NCBI GenBank assembly: GCA_023375785.1
Contig: SZWC01000550.1
Span: forward strand, 64,571 to 128,570
DNA: 64,000 nt
Reading direction: 5' to 3'
Origin: Penium margaritaceum
Taxonomy: Eukaryota; Streptophyta; Zygnematophyceae; Desmidiales; Peniaceae
How positions within the stretch are numbered: position 1 is the first letter of the stretch; every line of letters starts with the position of its first letter. Below the pieces are notes generated by a model. It saw only the letters and a program-made list of their open reading frames with translations. It made no database searches and was not told where the DNA came from. The position numbers and the translations under genes are program-made. This document shows positions 39,238 to 54,200 of the stretch, one piece after another.

Positions 39238-39995
39238 CCAAATAATGTCACTGAGTGTGCAAAACTTTGACAAATCGTAACACAAGTCACAAATGGTCAG
39301 GGTGGAAGATAATGGTTTGTGAATACTAGTTATCCACTAGCAAGTACAAATACCTTCAATATGTAGTGGCACAGCGTGGCTACCATGCACAGTGACCAAC
39401 CAAAGTATGCATATGTCACTGACCATGACCAAAGAATTTCACTTCATGTGGTCAATGTTGACAACTCACAACACGAGTCACAGATAGTCAAATGGGGGTA
39501 GCAATGGTTTGGGAACACTAGCTATCAACTAGAAAGCACAGAGACCTTCGATACGTAGTGACACGGCGTGGTAACCACGTACAGTGACAAACCAAAGTAG
39601 GCATATGTCACTGACCATGACCAAAGAATTTCACTTCATGTGGTCAATGTTGACAACTCACAACACGAGTCACAGATAGTCAAATGGGGGTAGCAATGGT
39701 TTGGGAACACTAGCTATCAACTAGAAAGCACAGAGACCTTCGATACGTAGTGACACGGCGTGGTAACCACGTACAGTGACAAACCAAAGTAGGCATATGT
39801 CACTGACCATGACCAAATAATGTCACTGAGTGTGCAAAACTTTGACAAATCGTAACACAAGTCACAAATGGTCAGGGTGGAAGATAATGGTTTGTGAATA
39901 CTAGTTATCCACTAGCAAGTACAAATACCTTCAATATGTAGTGGCACAGCGTGGCTACCATGCACAGTGACCAACCAAAGTATGCATATGTCACT
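39238..39995. repeat. Recent three-monomer duplication in the 191-bp satellite
   Basis: The unusual segment with GAGTGTGCAAAACTTTGAC and AAATCGTAACACAAG occurs at 39238-39420 and again at 39813-39995. Between them, 39421-39612 and 39613-39804 are near-identical copies of one chimeric monomer. Together this adds about 575 bp, three monomers, to the local hexamer. Confidence 0.8.
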
Positions 39996-41693
39996 GGCCA
40001 TGACCAACGAATTTCACTTCATGTAGTCAGCTTTGACAACTCACAACACGAGTCACAGATAGTCAAATGGGGGTAGCAATGGTTTGGGAACACTAGCTAT
40101 TAACTAGAAAGCACAAATACCTTTAATATGTAGTGACCCGGCGTGGTTACCATGTACAGTGACAAACCAAAGAAGGCATATGTCACTAGCCATGACCAAA
40201 CAAATTTCAAAGTGTGTGGTCAATATTGAGAACACTTAACACGAGTCACAAATGGTCAAAGGGGGAAATAATGGGTTAGGACCACTAGTTATCAACTATC
40301 AAGTATGAAGAACTTCAACAAGTAGCGGCACGGTTTTGCTAGCGTGCACAGTGACCAACCAAAGGATGAATACGTCACTGACTATGACCGAAGAAATCCA
40401 ATATGCGTGGTCAATATTGACAACTCATAACACGAGTCACAAATGGTCAGAGGGAGAGACAATGGTTTGGGAACCCTATGCATGGACTAGAAAGGAAAAA
40501 TGACTTCAATACGTAGTGGCACGGTGTGGCTACCATGCACACCAAGCAAACAAACTAGGCATATGTCACTGACCATGACCAAAGAATTTCAATATGGGTG
40601 GTCAACATTCACCAACCATAACATGAGTCACAAACGGTCAGATGGGGAAACAATGGTCCGGGAATATCAGTTCTCAACTAGCAAGTACAACGCCCTTCAA
40701 TCAGTAGTAGCACGGTGTGGCTACCATGCACAATGACCGACCAAAGTAAGCATTTGTAGTGCCTTTGACCAAAGAAACCCGCCGTGTGTGGTCAACGTTG
40801 ACAACTCAATATACGAATCACAAATAGTCAGAGGGGGACACAATTGTTTCGGAACACCAGGCATCAACTAGCAAGCACAATGACCTTCAATACGTTGTTG
40901 CACGGTGTGGATACCATGCACGATGACCAACCAAGGTATACATATGTCTCTGACCATGACCAAGGAATGTCAGCATGTGTGGAAAAATTTGACAGCTCAT
41001 AACACGAGTCACAAATGGTGAGAGTGGAAGTTAATGGTTTCAAAATACTAGTTATCAACTAGCATGTACAAATACCTTCAATATGTAGTGGCACAGTGTG
41101 GCTACAATGCACAGTGACCAACCAAAGTATGCATATGTCACTGACCATGACAAAAGAAATTCACTTCATGCTGTCAATGTTGACAAATCACAACACGAGT
41201 CAGAGATATTCAGAGGGGGCTAACAATGGTTTGGGAACACTAGCTGTCAACAAGAAAGCACAAATACCTTTGATACATAATGACACGGCGTGGTAACCAT
41301 GTACATTGACAAACCAAAGTAGGCATATGCCACAAACCAGGACCAAACGGATTTCACAGTGTGTGGTCAACGTTGAAAACTCATAACACGAGTCACAAAT
41401 TGTCAGTGGGGGAAACCATGGGTTGGGAACACTAGTTATCAAATAGCAAGTAGAAAGATTTTCAACAAGTAGTGGCACGTTGTGGCTAGCGTGCACAGCG
41501 ACCAACCAAAGGATGCACCCGTCACAGAATATGACCGAAGAAGTCCACTATGTATGGTCAACATTGACAACTCATAACACGAGACACAAATGGTCAGAGG
41601 GAGAGACAATGGTTTGGGAACCCTATGTATTGACTAGAAAGGACAAAGAACTTCAATGCGTAGTGGCACGGTGTGGCTACTATGCACACCAAA

Positions 41694-42253
41694 NNNNNNN
41701 NNNNNNNNNNNNNNNNNNNNNNNNNNNNNNNNNNNNNNNNNNNNNNNNNNNNNNNNNNNNNNNNNNNNNNNNNNNNNNNNNNNNNNNNNNNNNNNNNNNN
41801 NNNNNNNNNNNNNNNNNNNNNNNNNNNNNNNNNNNNNNNNNNNNNNNNNNNNNNNNNNNNNNNNNNNNNNNNNNNNNNNNNNNNNNNNNNNNNNNNNNNN
41901 NNNNNNNNNNNNNNNNNNNNNNNNNNNNNNNNNNNNNNNNNNNNNNNNNNNNNNNNNNNNNNNNNNNNNNNNNNNNNNNNNNNNNNNNNNNNNNNNNNNN
42001 NNNNNNNNNNNNNNNNNNNNNNNNNNNNNNNNNNNNNNNNNNNNNNNNNNNNNNNNNNNNNNNNNNNNNNNNNNNNNNNNNNNNNNNNNNNNNNNNNNNN
42101 NNNNNNNNNNNNNNNNNNNNNNNNNNNNNNNNNNNNNNNNNNNNNNNNNNNNNNNNNNNNNNNNNNNNNNNNNNNNNNNNNNNNNNNNNNNNNNNNNNNN
42201 NNNNNNNNNNNNNNNNNNNNNNNNNNNNNNNNNNNNNNNNNNNNNNNNNNNNN
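41694..42253. other. Assembly gap (560 N) in the 191-bp satellite
   Basis: This is a run of undetermined bases between the sixth monomer type (GGCTACTATGCACACC) and the middle of the first. The flanking first-type monomers at 40729 and 43358 are 2629 bp apart, 335 bp more than two hexamers, so the gap length is out of phase and probably overestimated. Confidence 0.95.
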
Positions 42254-45200
42254 CCTTTGACCAAAGAAATCCGCTGTGTGTGGTCAGCGTTGACAACTCA
42301 TAATAGGAGTCACAAATGGTCAGAGGGGGAGACAATGGTTTGGGAACACCAGGTATCAACTAGCAAGCACAATGACCTTCAATAAGTTGTGGCACGGTGT
42401 GGATACCATGCACGATGACCAACCAAAGTAGGCACATGTCACTGACCATGACCAAATAATGTCACTAAGTGTGGTAAACTCTGACAACTCATAACTCGAG
42501 TCACAAATGGTCAGGGTGGAAGATAATGGTTTTTGAATACTAGTTATCGACTAGCAAGTAAAAATACCTTCAATATGTAGTGGCTCAGCGTGGCTACCAT
42601 GCACAGTGACCAACCAAAGTATGCATATGTCACTGACCATGACCAACGAATTTTACTTCATGTGGTCAGCGTTGTCAACTCACAACACGAGTCACTGATA
42701 GTCAGAGGGGGGTAATAATGGTTTGGGAACACTAGCTATCAACTAGAAACCACAAAGACCTTCAGTACGTAGTGACACGGCGTGGTAACCACATAGAGTG
42801 ACAAACCAAACTAGGTATATGTAACTTACCATGACCAAATAGATTTCACAGTATGTGGTCAACGTTGAAAACTCATAACACGAGTCACAAATGGTCAGTG
42901 GGGGAAACCATGGGATGGGAACACTAGTCATCAACTAGCAAGTAGAAAATTTTTCAACAAGTAGTGGCACGGCGTGGCTAGCGTGCACAGTGACCAACCA
43001 GAGGATGCACACGTCACTCACTATGACCAAAGAAGTCCACTATGTATAGTCAACATTGACAACTCATAACACGATTGACAAATGGTCAGAGGGATAGACA
43101 ATGGTTTGGGAGCTCTATGAATCGACTAGAAAGGACAAAGGACTTCAATGCGTAGTGGCACGGTGTGGCTACTATGCACACCAAACAACCAAACTAGGCA
43201 TACGTCACCGACCATGATGAAAGAATTTCAATATGGGTGGTCAACATTCACCAACCATAACACGAGTCACAAACGGTCAGAGGGGGAAACAATGGTCTGT
43301 GAATATCAGTTCGCAACTAGAAAGTACAGCGACCTTCAATCAGTATAAGCACGGTGTGGCTACCATGCACAATGACTGACCAAAGTAGGCATATGTACTA
43401 CCTTTGACCAGAGAAATCCGCTGTGTGTGGTCAGCGTCGACAACTCATAATAGGATTCATAGATGGTGAGAGGGGGAGACAATGGTTTGGGAACACCGGG
43501 TATCAACTAGCAAGCACAATGACCTTCAATAAGATGTGGCACGGTGTGTATACCATGCACGATGACCAACCAAAGTAGGCATATGTCACTGACCATGACC
43601 AAATAATGTCACTTAGTGTGGTAAACTATGAGAACTCATAACACGAGTCACAAATGGTCAGGGTGGAAGATAATGGTTTGTGAATACTAGTTATTGACTA
43701 GCAAGTAAAAATACCTTCAATATGTAGTGGCACAGCGTGGCTACCATGCATAGTGACGAGCCAAAGTATGCATATGTCACTGACCATGACCAACGAATTT
43801 CACTTCATGTGGTCAGCATTGACAAGTCACAACACGAGTCACTGATAGTCAGAGGGGGGTAACAATGGTTTGGTAACACTAGCTATCAACTAGAAAGCAC
43901 AAAGACCTTCAATACACAGTGAAATGGTGTGGTAACCACGTACAGTGACAAACCAAAGTAGGTATATGTCACTAACCATGAGCAACGAATTTCACGGTGT
44001 GTGGTCAACGTTGAAAACTCATCACACGAGTCACAAATGGTCAGAGGGGGAAACAATGGGCTGGGAACACTAGTTCTGAACTAGCAAGTATGACGAACTT
44101 CAACAAGTAGTGGCACGGTGTGGCTAGCGTGCACAGTGACCAACCAAATGATGAATACGTCACTGACTATGATGGAAGAAGTCCACTATGTGTGGTCAAC
44201 ATTGACAACTCATAACACGACTCACGAATGGTCAGAGGTAGAGAAAATGGGTTGGGAACCCTATTCATGGACTAGAAAGGACGAATAACTTCAATACGTA
44301 GTGGCACGGTGTGGCTTCTATGCACACAAAACAACCAAACTAGGCATATGTCACTGACCATGACCAAGGAATTTCAATATGGGTGGTCAACGTTCACCAA
44401 CCATAACAAGAGTCACAAACGGTCAGAGGGGGAAACAATGGTCCGGGAATATCAGTTCTCAACTAGCAAGTACAACGACCTTCAATCAGTAGTAGCATAG
44501 TGTGGCTAACATGCACAATGCCCGACCAGAGTAGGCATATGTACGGCCTTTGACCAAAGAAATCCGATGTATATGGTCAACGTTGACAACTCATAATACG
44601 AGGCACAAATCGTCAGAGGGGGAAACAATTGTTTGGGAACACCAGGTATCAACTAGCAAGCACAATGACCTTCAGTACGTTGTGGCACAGTGTGGAGACC
44701 ATGCACGATGACCAACCATATGTCACTGACCATGACCAAAGAATGTCACAATGTGTGGTAAACTTTGACAACTCACTACACGAGTCACAAATGGTCAGAG
44801 TGGAAGACAATGGTTCCTAAATACTAGTTATTGGCTAGCAAGTACGATTACACTCAATATGCAGTGGCACAGTGTGGTACAATGCACAGTGACCAACCAA
44901 AGTATGCATATGTCACTGACCATGACCAAAGAATTTCACTTCATGTGGTCAAGGTTGACAACTCACAACACGACTCACAGATATTCAAAGGGGGTAACAA
45001 TGGTTTGGGAACACTAGCTATCAACTAGAAAGCACAGAGACCTTCGATACGTAGTGACATGGCGTGGTAACCACGTACAGTGACAAACCAATGTAGGCAA
45101 ATGTCACTGACCATGACCAAAAGAATTTCACAGTGTGTGGTCAACGTTGAAAACGCATAACACAAGTCACAAATGGTCAGAGGGGGAAACAATTAGTTGG

Positions 45201-48200
45201 GGACACTAGTTATCAGCTAGCAGGTACAAAGACCTTCAACAAGCAGTGGCACGGTGTGGCTAGTGTGCACAGTGACCAACCAAAGGATGCATACGTCACT
45301 GACTATGACCGAGGAAGTACACTATGTGTGGTCAACATTGACAGCTCATAACATGAGTCACAAATGGTCAGAGGGAGAGACAATGGTTTGGGAATCCTAC
45401 GTATCGACTAGAAAGGACAAAGAACTTCAATGCGTAGTGGCACAGTGTGGCTACTTTGCACACCAAACAACCAAACTAGGCATGTGTCGCTGACCATGAG
45501 CAGAAAAATTCAATATGGATGGTCACCGTTGACCAACCATAACACGTGTCACAAACGGTCTGAGGGGGAAACAATGGTCTGGGAATATCAGCTCTCAACT
45601 GGCAAGTACAGTGACCTACAATCAGCATAAGCACGGTGTGGCTACCATGCACAATGAGCGACAAAAGTAGGCATATGTACTGCCTTTGACCAAATAAATC
45701 CGCTGTGTGTGGTCAGCGTTGACAACTCATAATAGGAGTCACAAACGGTCAGAGGGGGAGACAATGGGTTGGGAATACCAGGTATCAACTAGCAAGCACA
45801 AGGAACTTCAAAGTACCATGCACGATGACCAGCCAAAGTATGCATATGTCACTGACCATGACCAACTAATGTCACTAAGTGTAATAAACTTTGACAACTC
45901 ATAACACGAGTCACAAATGGTCAGGGTGGAAGATAATGGTTTGTGAATACTAGTTATCCACCATAAAGTACAAATACCTTCAATATGTAGTGGCACAGCG
46001 TGGCTACCATGCACAGTGACCAACCAAAGTATGCATATGTCACTTGCCATGACCAACGAATTTCACTTCATGTGGTCAGCGCTGACAACTCACAACACGA
46101 GTCACAGATAGTCAAAGGGGGATCAAAATGGTTTGGGAACACTAGCTACTAACTAGAAAGCACAAATACCTTTAATATGTAGTGACATGGCGTGGTAACC
46201 ATGTACAGTGACAAACCAAAGTAGGCATATGTTACTAACCATGACCAAACCAAATTCACAGTGTGTGGTCGATATTGAAAACTCTTAACACGAGTCACAG
46301 ATGGTCAGAGGGAGGAACAATGGGTTGGGAACACTAGTTATCAACTAGCAAGTATGAAGAACGTCGACATGTAGTGGCACGGTTTGGTTAGCGTGCACAG
46401 TGACCAACCAAAGGATGAATGCGTCACTGACTATGACCGAAGAAATCCCGTATGCGTGGTCAACATTGACAACTCATAACACGTGTCACAAATGATCAGA
46501 AGGAGAGAGAATGGTTTGGGAACCCTATGCATGGACTAGAAAGGACAAAAACTTCAATACGCAGTGGCACGGTGTGTCTACTATGCACACCAAACAAACA
46601 AACTAGGCATATGTCACTGACCATGACCAAAGAATTTCAATATGGGTAGTCAACGTTCACCAACCATAACACGAGTCACAAACGGTCAAAGGGGGAAACA
46701 ATGGTCCGGGAATATCAGTTCTCAACTAGCAAGTACAACGCCCTTCAATCACTAGTAGCACGGTGTGGCTACCATGCACAATGACCGACCAAAGTAATCC
46801 GCTTCATGTGGTCAATGTTGACAACTCACAACACGAGTCACAGATATTCAGAGGGGGCTAACAATGGGTTGGGAACACTAGCTGCCAACAAGAAAGCACA
46901 AAGACCTTCGATATATAATGACACGGCGTGGTAACCATGTACAGTGACAAACCAAAGTAGGCATATGTCACAAACCATGAACAAACGGATTTCACAGTGT
47001 GTGGTCAACGTTGAAAACTCATAACACGAGTCACAAATGGTCAGTGGGGGAAACCATGGGTTGGGGACACTAGATATCAACTAGCAAGTAGAAAGATTTT
47101 CAACAAGTAGTGGCACGGTGTGGCTAGCATGCACAGTGACCAACCAGAGGATGCACAAGTCACTCATTATGACCGAAGAAGTCCGCTATGTATGGTCAAC
47201 ATCGACAACTCATAACACGAGTCACAAATGGTCAGAGGGAGAGACAATGGTTTGGGAACCCTATGTTTTAACTGGAAAGGACAAAGAACTTCAATGCGTA
47301 GTGGCACGGTGTGGCTACTATGCACACCAAAGAACCAAACTAGGCATATGTCACCGAACATGATGAAAGAATTTCAACATCGGTGGTCAACATTCACCAA
47401 CCATAACACGAGTAAAAAATGGTCAGAGGGGGAAACAATGGTCTGTGAATATCAGTTCTGAACTAGCAAGTACAGCGACCTTCAATCAGTATAAGCACGG
47501 TGCGGCTAGCAAGTACAAATACATTCAATATGCAGTGGCACAGTGTGGTGCAATGCACAGTGACCAACCAAAGTATGCATATGTCACTGACAATGACCAA
47601 AGAATTTCACTTCATGTGGTCAATGTTGACAACTCACAACACGAGTCACAGATATTCAAAGGGGGTAACAATGGTTTGGGAATACTAGATATCAACTAAA
47701 AAGCACATAGACCTTCGATACGTACTTACACGGTGTGGTAACCACGTATAGTGACAAACCAAAGTAGGCATATGTCACTAACCATGACCAAAAGAATTTC
47801 ACAGTGTGTGGTCAACGTTGAAAACGCATAACACGAGTCACAAATGGTCAGAGGGGGAAACAATGGGTTGGGAACACTAGTTATCAGCTAGCAGGTACAA
47901 AGACCTTCAACAAGCAGTGGCACGGTGTGGCTAGCGTGCACAGTGACCAACCAAAGGATGCATACGTCACTGACTATGACCGAAGAAGTCCACTATGTGT
48001 GGTCAACATTGACAACACATAACACGAGTCACAGATGGTCCGAGGGAGAGACAATGCTTTGGGAACCCTACGTATGGACTAGAAAGGACAAAGAACTTCA
48101 ATACGTAGTGGCACGGTGTGGCTACTATGCACATCAAACAACCAAACCAGGCAAGTGTCACTGACCATGACCAGAAAATGTCAATATGGGTTGTCAACGT

Positions 48201-51200
48201 TGAACAACCATAACACGTGTCACAAACGGTCAGAGGGGGAAACAATGGTCTGGGAATATCAGTTCTCAACTAGCAAGTACAGTGACCTTCAATCAGTATA
48301 AGCACAGTGTGGCTACCATGCACAATGACCGACCAACGTAGGCATATGTACTGCCTTTGACCAAATAAATCCGCTGTGTGTGTTCAGCGTTGAAAACTCA
48401 TAATAGCAGTCATAAATGGTCAGAGGGGGAGACAATGGTTTGGGAAAACCAGGTATCAACTAGCAAGCACAAGGACCTTCAATACGTTGTGGCATGGTGT
48501 GGATACCATGCATGATGACCAGCCAAAGTAGGCATATGTCACTGACCATGACCAAATAATGTCACTGAGTGTGGCAAACTTTGACAACTCGTAACACGAG
48601 TCACAAATGGTCAGGGTGGAAGATAATGGTTTGTGAATACTAGTTATCCACTAGCAAGTACAAATACCTTCAATATGTAGTGGCACTGCGTGGCTACCAT
48701 GCACAGTGACCAACCAAAGTATGCATATGTCACTGGCCATGACCAACAAATTTCACTTCATGTGGTCAGCTTTGACAACCCACAACACGAGTCACAGATA
48801 GTCAAATGGGGGTAGCAATGGTTTGGGAACACTAGCTATTAACTATAAAGCACGAATACCTTTAGCATGTAGTGACCCGGCGTGGTTACCATGTACAGTG
48901 ACAAACCAAAAAAGGCATATGTCACTAGCCATGACCAAACGAATTTCACAGTGTGTGGTCAATATTGAAAACTCTTAACACGAGTCACAAATGGTCAGAG
49001 GGGGAAATAATGGGTTAGGAACACTAGCTATCAACTAGCAAGTATGAAGAACTTCAACAAGTAGCGGCACGGTTTGGCTAGCGTGCACAGTGACCAACCA
49101 AAGGATGAATACGTCACTGACTATGACCGAAGAAATCCAGTATGCGTGGTCAATATTGACAACTCATAACACAAGTCACAAATGTTCAGAGGGAGAGACA
49201 ATGGTTTGGGAACCCTATGCATGGACTAGAAAGGACAAATAACTTCAATACGTAGTGGCACGGTGTGGCTACTATGCACACCAAACAAACAGACTAGGCA
49301 TATGTCACTGACCATGACCAAAGAATTTCAATGTAGGTGGTCAACTTTCACCAACCATAACATGAGTCACAAACGGTAAGAGGGGGAAACAATGGTCCGG
49401 GAATATCAGTTCTCAACTAGCAAGTACAACTCCCTTCAATCAGTAGTAGCACAGTGTGGCTACCATGCACAATGACCGACCAAAGTAGGCATATGTACTG
49501 CCTTTGACCAAAGAAATCCGCCGTGTGTGGTCAACGTTGACAACTCATAATACGGGTCACAAATAGTCAGAGGGGGACACAATTGTTTGGGAACACCAGG
49601 CATCGACTAGCAAGCACAATGACCTTCAATACATTGTTGCACGGTGTGGATACCATGCACGATGACCAACCAAGGTATGCATATGTCACTGACCATGACC
49701 AAGGAATGTCACCATGTGTGGAAATTTTTGACAGCTCATAACACGAGTCACAAATGGTGAGAGTGGAAGTTAATGGTTTCAAAATACTAGTTATCAACTA
49801 GCAGGTACAAATGCCTTCAATATGTAGTGGCACAGTGTGGCTACAATGCACAGTGACCAACCAAAGTATGCATATGTCACTGACGATGACCAAAGAAATT
49901 CACTTCATATGGTCAATGTTGACAACTCACAACACGAGTCAGAGATATTCAGAGGGGGCTAACAATGGTTTGGGAACACTAGCTGTCAACAAGAAAGCAC
50001 AAATACCTTCAATACACAAGGAAATGGCGTGGTAACCACGTACAGTGACAAACCAAAGTAGGCATATGTCACTAACCATGACCAACTAATTTCACGGTGT
50101 GTGGTCAACGTTGACAACTCATCACACGAGTCAGAAATGGTCAGAGGGGGAAACAATGGGTTGGGGACTCTAGTTATCAGCTAGCAGGTACAAAGACCTT
50201 CAACAAGCAGTGGCACGGTGTTGGTAGCGTGCACAGTGACCAACCAAAGGATGCATACGTTACTGACTATGACCAAAGAAGTCCACTATGTGTGGTCAAC
50301 ATTGACAGCTCATAACACGGGTCACAAATGGTCAGAGGGAGAGACAATGGTTTGGGAATCCTACGTGTCGCCTAGAAAGGACAAAGAACTTCAATACGTA
50401 GTGGCACGGTGTGGCTACTATGCACACCAAACAACCAAACTAGGCATGTGTCACTTACCATGAGCAGAAATTTTCAATATGGGTGGTCAACGTTGACAAA
50501 CCATAACACGTGTCACAAACGGTCTCAGGGGAAAACAATGGTCTGGGAATATCAGTTCTCAACTAGCAAGTACAGTGACCTTCAATCAGCATAAGCACGG
50601 TGTGGCTACCATGCACAATGACCGACCAAAGTAGGCATATGTACCGCCTTTGACCAAATAAATCCGCTGTGTGTGGTCAGCGTTGACAACTCATATCAGG
50701 AGTCACAAATGGTCAGAGGGGGAGACAATGGTTTGGGAACACCAGGTATCAACTAGCAAGCACAAGGACCTTCAATACGTTGTGGCACGGTGTGGATACC
50801 ATGCACGATGACCAGACAAAGTAGGCATATGTCACTGACCATGACCAAATAATGTCATTAAGTGTGGTAAATGTTGACAACTCATAACACGAGTCACAAA
50901 TGGTCAGGGTGGAAGATAATGGTTTGTGAATATTAGTTATACACTAGAAAGTACAAATACCTTCAATATGTAGTGGCACAGTGTGGCTACCATGCACAGT
51001 GACCAACCAAAGTATGCATATGTCACTTGCCATGACCAACGAATTTCACTTCATGTGGTCAGCGCTGACAACTCACAACACGAGTCACAGATAGTGAAAG
51101 GGGGATAAGAATGGTTTGGGAATACTAGCTATTAACTAGAAAGCACAAATGCCTCTAATATGTAGTGACACGGCGTGGTAACCATGTAGAGTGACAAACC

Positions 51201-54200
51201 AAAGTAGGCATAAGTCACTAACCATGACCAAACCAATTTCACAGTGTGTGGTCAATATTGAAAACTCTTAACACGAGTCACAAATGGTCAGAGGGGGAAA
51301 CAATGGGTTGGGAACACTATTTATCAACTAGCAAGTATGAAGAACCTCAACAAGTAGTGGCACGGTTTGGTTAGCGTGCACAGTGACCAACCAAAGGATG
51401 AATACGTCACTGACTATGACCGAAGAAATCCAGTATGCGTGGTCAACATTGACAACTCATAACACGAGTCACAAATGGTCAGAGGGAGAGACAATGGATT
51501 GTGAACCCTATGCATGGACTAGAAAGGACAGATCACTTCAATACGCAGTGGCACGGTGTGTCTACTATGCGCACAAAACAAACAAACTAGGCATATGTCA
51601 CTGACCATGAACAAAGAATTTCAATATGGGTGGTCAGCGTTCACCAACCATAACACGAGTCACAAACGGTCAGAGGGGGAAACAATGGTCCGGGAACATC
51701 AGTTATCAACTAGCAAGTACAACGCCCTTCAATCAGTAGTAGCACGGTGTGGCTACCATGCACAATGACCGACCAAAGTAGGCATATGTACTGCCCTTGA
51801 CCAAAGAAATCTGCCGTGTGTGGTCAACGTTGACAACTCATAATACGAGTCACAAATAGTCAGAGGGGGACACAATTGTTTGGGAACACCAGGTATCAAC
51901 TAGCAAGCACAATGACCTTCAATACGTTGTGGCACGGTGTGGATACCATGCACGATGACCAACAAAGGTATGCATATGTCACTGACCATGACCAAAGAAT
52001 GTCACCATGTGTGGTAAAATTTGACAGCTCATAACACGAGTCACAAATGGTGAGAGTGGAAGACAATGGTATCAAAATACTAGTTCTTTACTGGCAAGTA
52101 CAAATACCTTCAATATGTAGTGGAAAAGTGTGGCTACAATGCACAGTGACCAACCAAAGTATGCATATGTCACTGACCATGACCAAAGAAATTCACTACA
52201 CGTGGCCAATGTTGACAACTCACAACACGAGTCATAGATATTCAGAGAGAGCTAACAATGGGTTGGGAACACTAGCTGCCAACAAGAAAGCACAAAGACC
52301 TTCGATATGTAATGACACGGTGTGGTAACCATGTATAGTGACAAACCAAAGTAGGCATATGTCACAAACCATGACCAAACGGATTTCACAGTGTGTGGTC
52401 AACGTTGAAAACTCATAACACGAGTCACAAATGGTCAGTGGGGGAAACCATGGGTTGGGGACACTAGATATCAACTAGCAAGTAGAAATATTTTCAACAA
52501 GTAGTGGCACGGTGTGGCTAGCGTGCACAGTGATCAACCAAAGGATGCACACGTCACTGAATATGACAGAAGAAGTCTACTGTGTATGGTCAACATTGAC
52601 AACTCATAACACGAGACACAAATGGTCAGATGGATAGACAATGGTTTGGGAACCCTATGTATTGACTAGGAAGGACAAAGAACTTAAATGCGTAGTGGCA
52701 CGGTGTGGCTACTATGCACACCAAATAACCAAACTAGGCATATGTCACCGACCATGATAAGAGAATTTCAATATGGGTGGTCAACATTCACCAACCATAA
52801 CACGAGTCACAAACGGTCAGAGGGGGAAACAATGGTCTGTGAATATCAGTTCTCAACTAGCAAGTACAGCGACCTTCAATCAGTATAAGCACAGTGTGGC
52901 TACCATGCACAATGACCGACCAAAGTAGGAATATGTACTACATTTGACCAAAGAAATCCGCTGTGTGTGGTCAGCGTTGACAACTCATAATAGGAGTCAC
53001 AAATGGTTAGAGGGGGAGACAATGGCTTGGGAACACCAGGTATCAACTAGCAAGCACAAGGACCTTCAATAAGTTGTGGCACGGTGTGGATACCATGCAC
53101 GATGACCAACCAAAGTATGCATATGTCACTGACCATGACCAAATAATGTCACTAAGTGTGGTAAACTCTGACAACTCATAACTCGAGTCACAAATGGTCA
53201 GGGTGGAAGATAATGGTTTGTGAATACTAGTCATCGACTAGCAAGTACAAATACCTTCAATATGTAGTGGCACAGCGTGGCTACCATGCACAGTGACCAA
53301 CCAAAGTATGCATATGTCACTGACCATGACCAACGAATTTCACTTCATGTGGTCAGCGTTGACAACTCACAACACGAGTCACTGCTAGTCAGAGGGGGGT
53401 AAGAATGGTCTAGGAACACTAGCTATCAAATAGAAACCACAAAGAGCTTCAGTACGTAGTGACACAGCGTGGTAACCAGATAAAGTGACAAACCAAACTA
53501 GGCATGTGTAACATTCCCTGACCAAATAGATTTCACAGTATGTGGTCAACGTTGAAAACTCATAACACGAGTCACAAATGGTCAGTGGGGGAAACCATGG
53601 GTTGGGAACACTAGTTATCAACTAGCAAGTAGAAAGATTTTCAACAAGTAGTGGCACGGTGTGGCTAGCGTGCACAGTGACCAACCAGAGGATGCACACG
53701 TCACTCACTATGACCAAGAAGTCCACTATGTATGGTCAACATTGACAACTCATAACATGATTCACAAATGGTCAGAGGGATAAACAATGGTTTGGGAACT
53801 CTATGTATTGACTAGAAAGGACAAAGGACTTCAATGCGTAGTGGCACGGTGTGGCTACTATGCACACCAAACAACCAAACTAGGCATACGTCACCGACCA
53901 TGATGAAAGAATTTCAATATGGGTGGTCAACATTCACCAACCATAACACGAGTCACTAACGGTCAGAGGGGTAAACAATGGTATGTGAATATCAGTTTGC
54001 AACTAGCAAGTACAGCGACCTTCAATCAGTATAAGCACGGTGTGGCTACCATGCACAATGACCGACCAAAGTAGGCATATGTACGACCAGAGAAATCCGC
54101 TGTGTGTGGTCAGCGTCGACAACTCATAATAGGATTCACAGATGGTGAGAGGGGGAGACAATGGTTTGGGAACACCGGGTATCAACTAGCAAGCACAATG

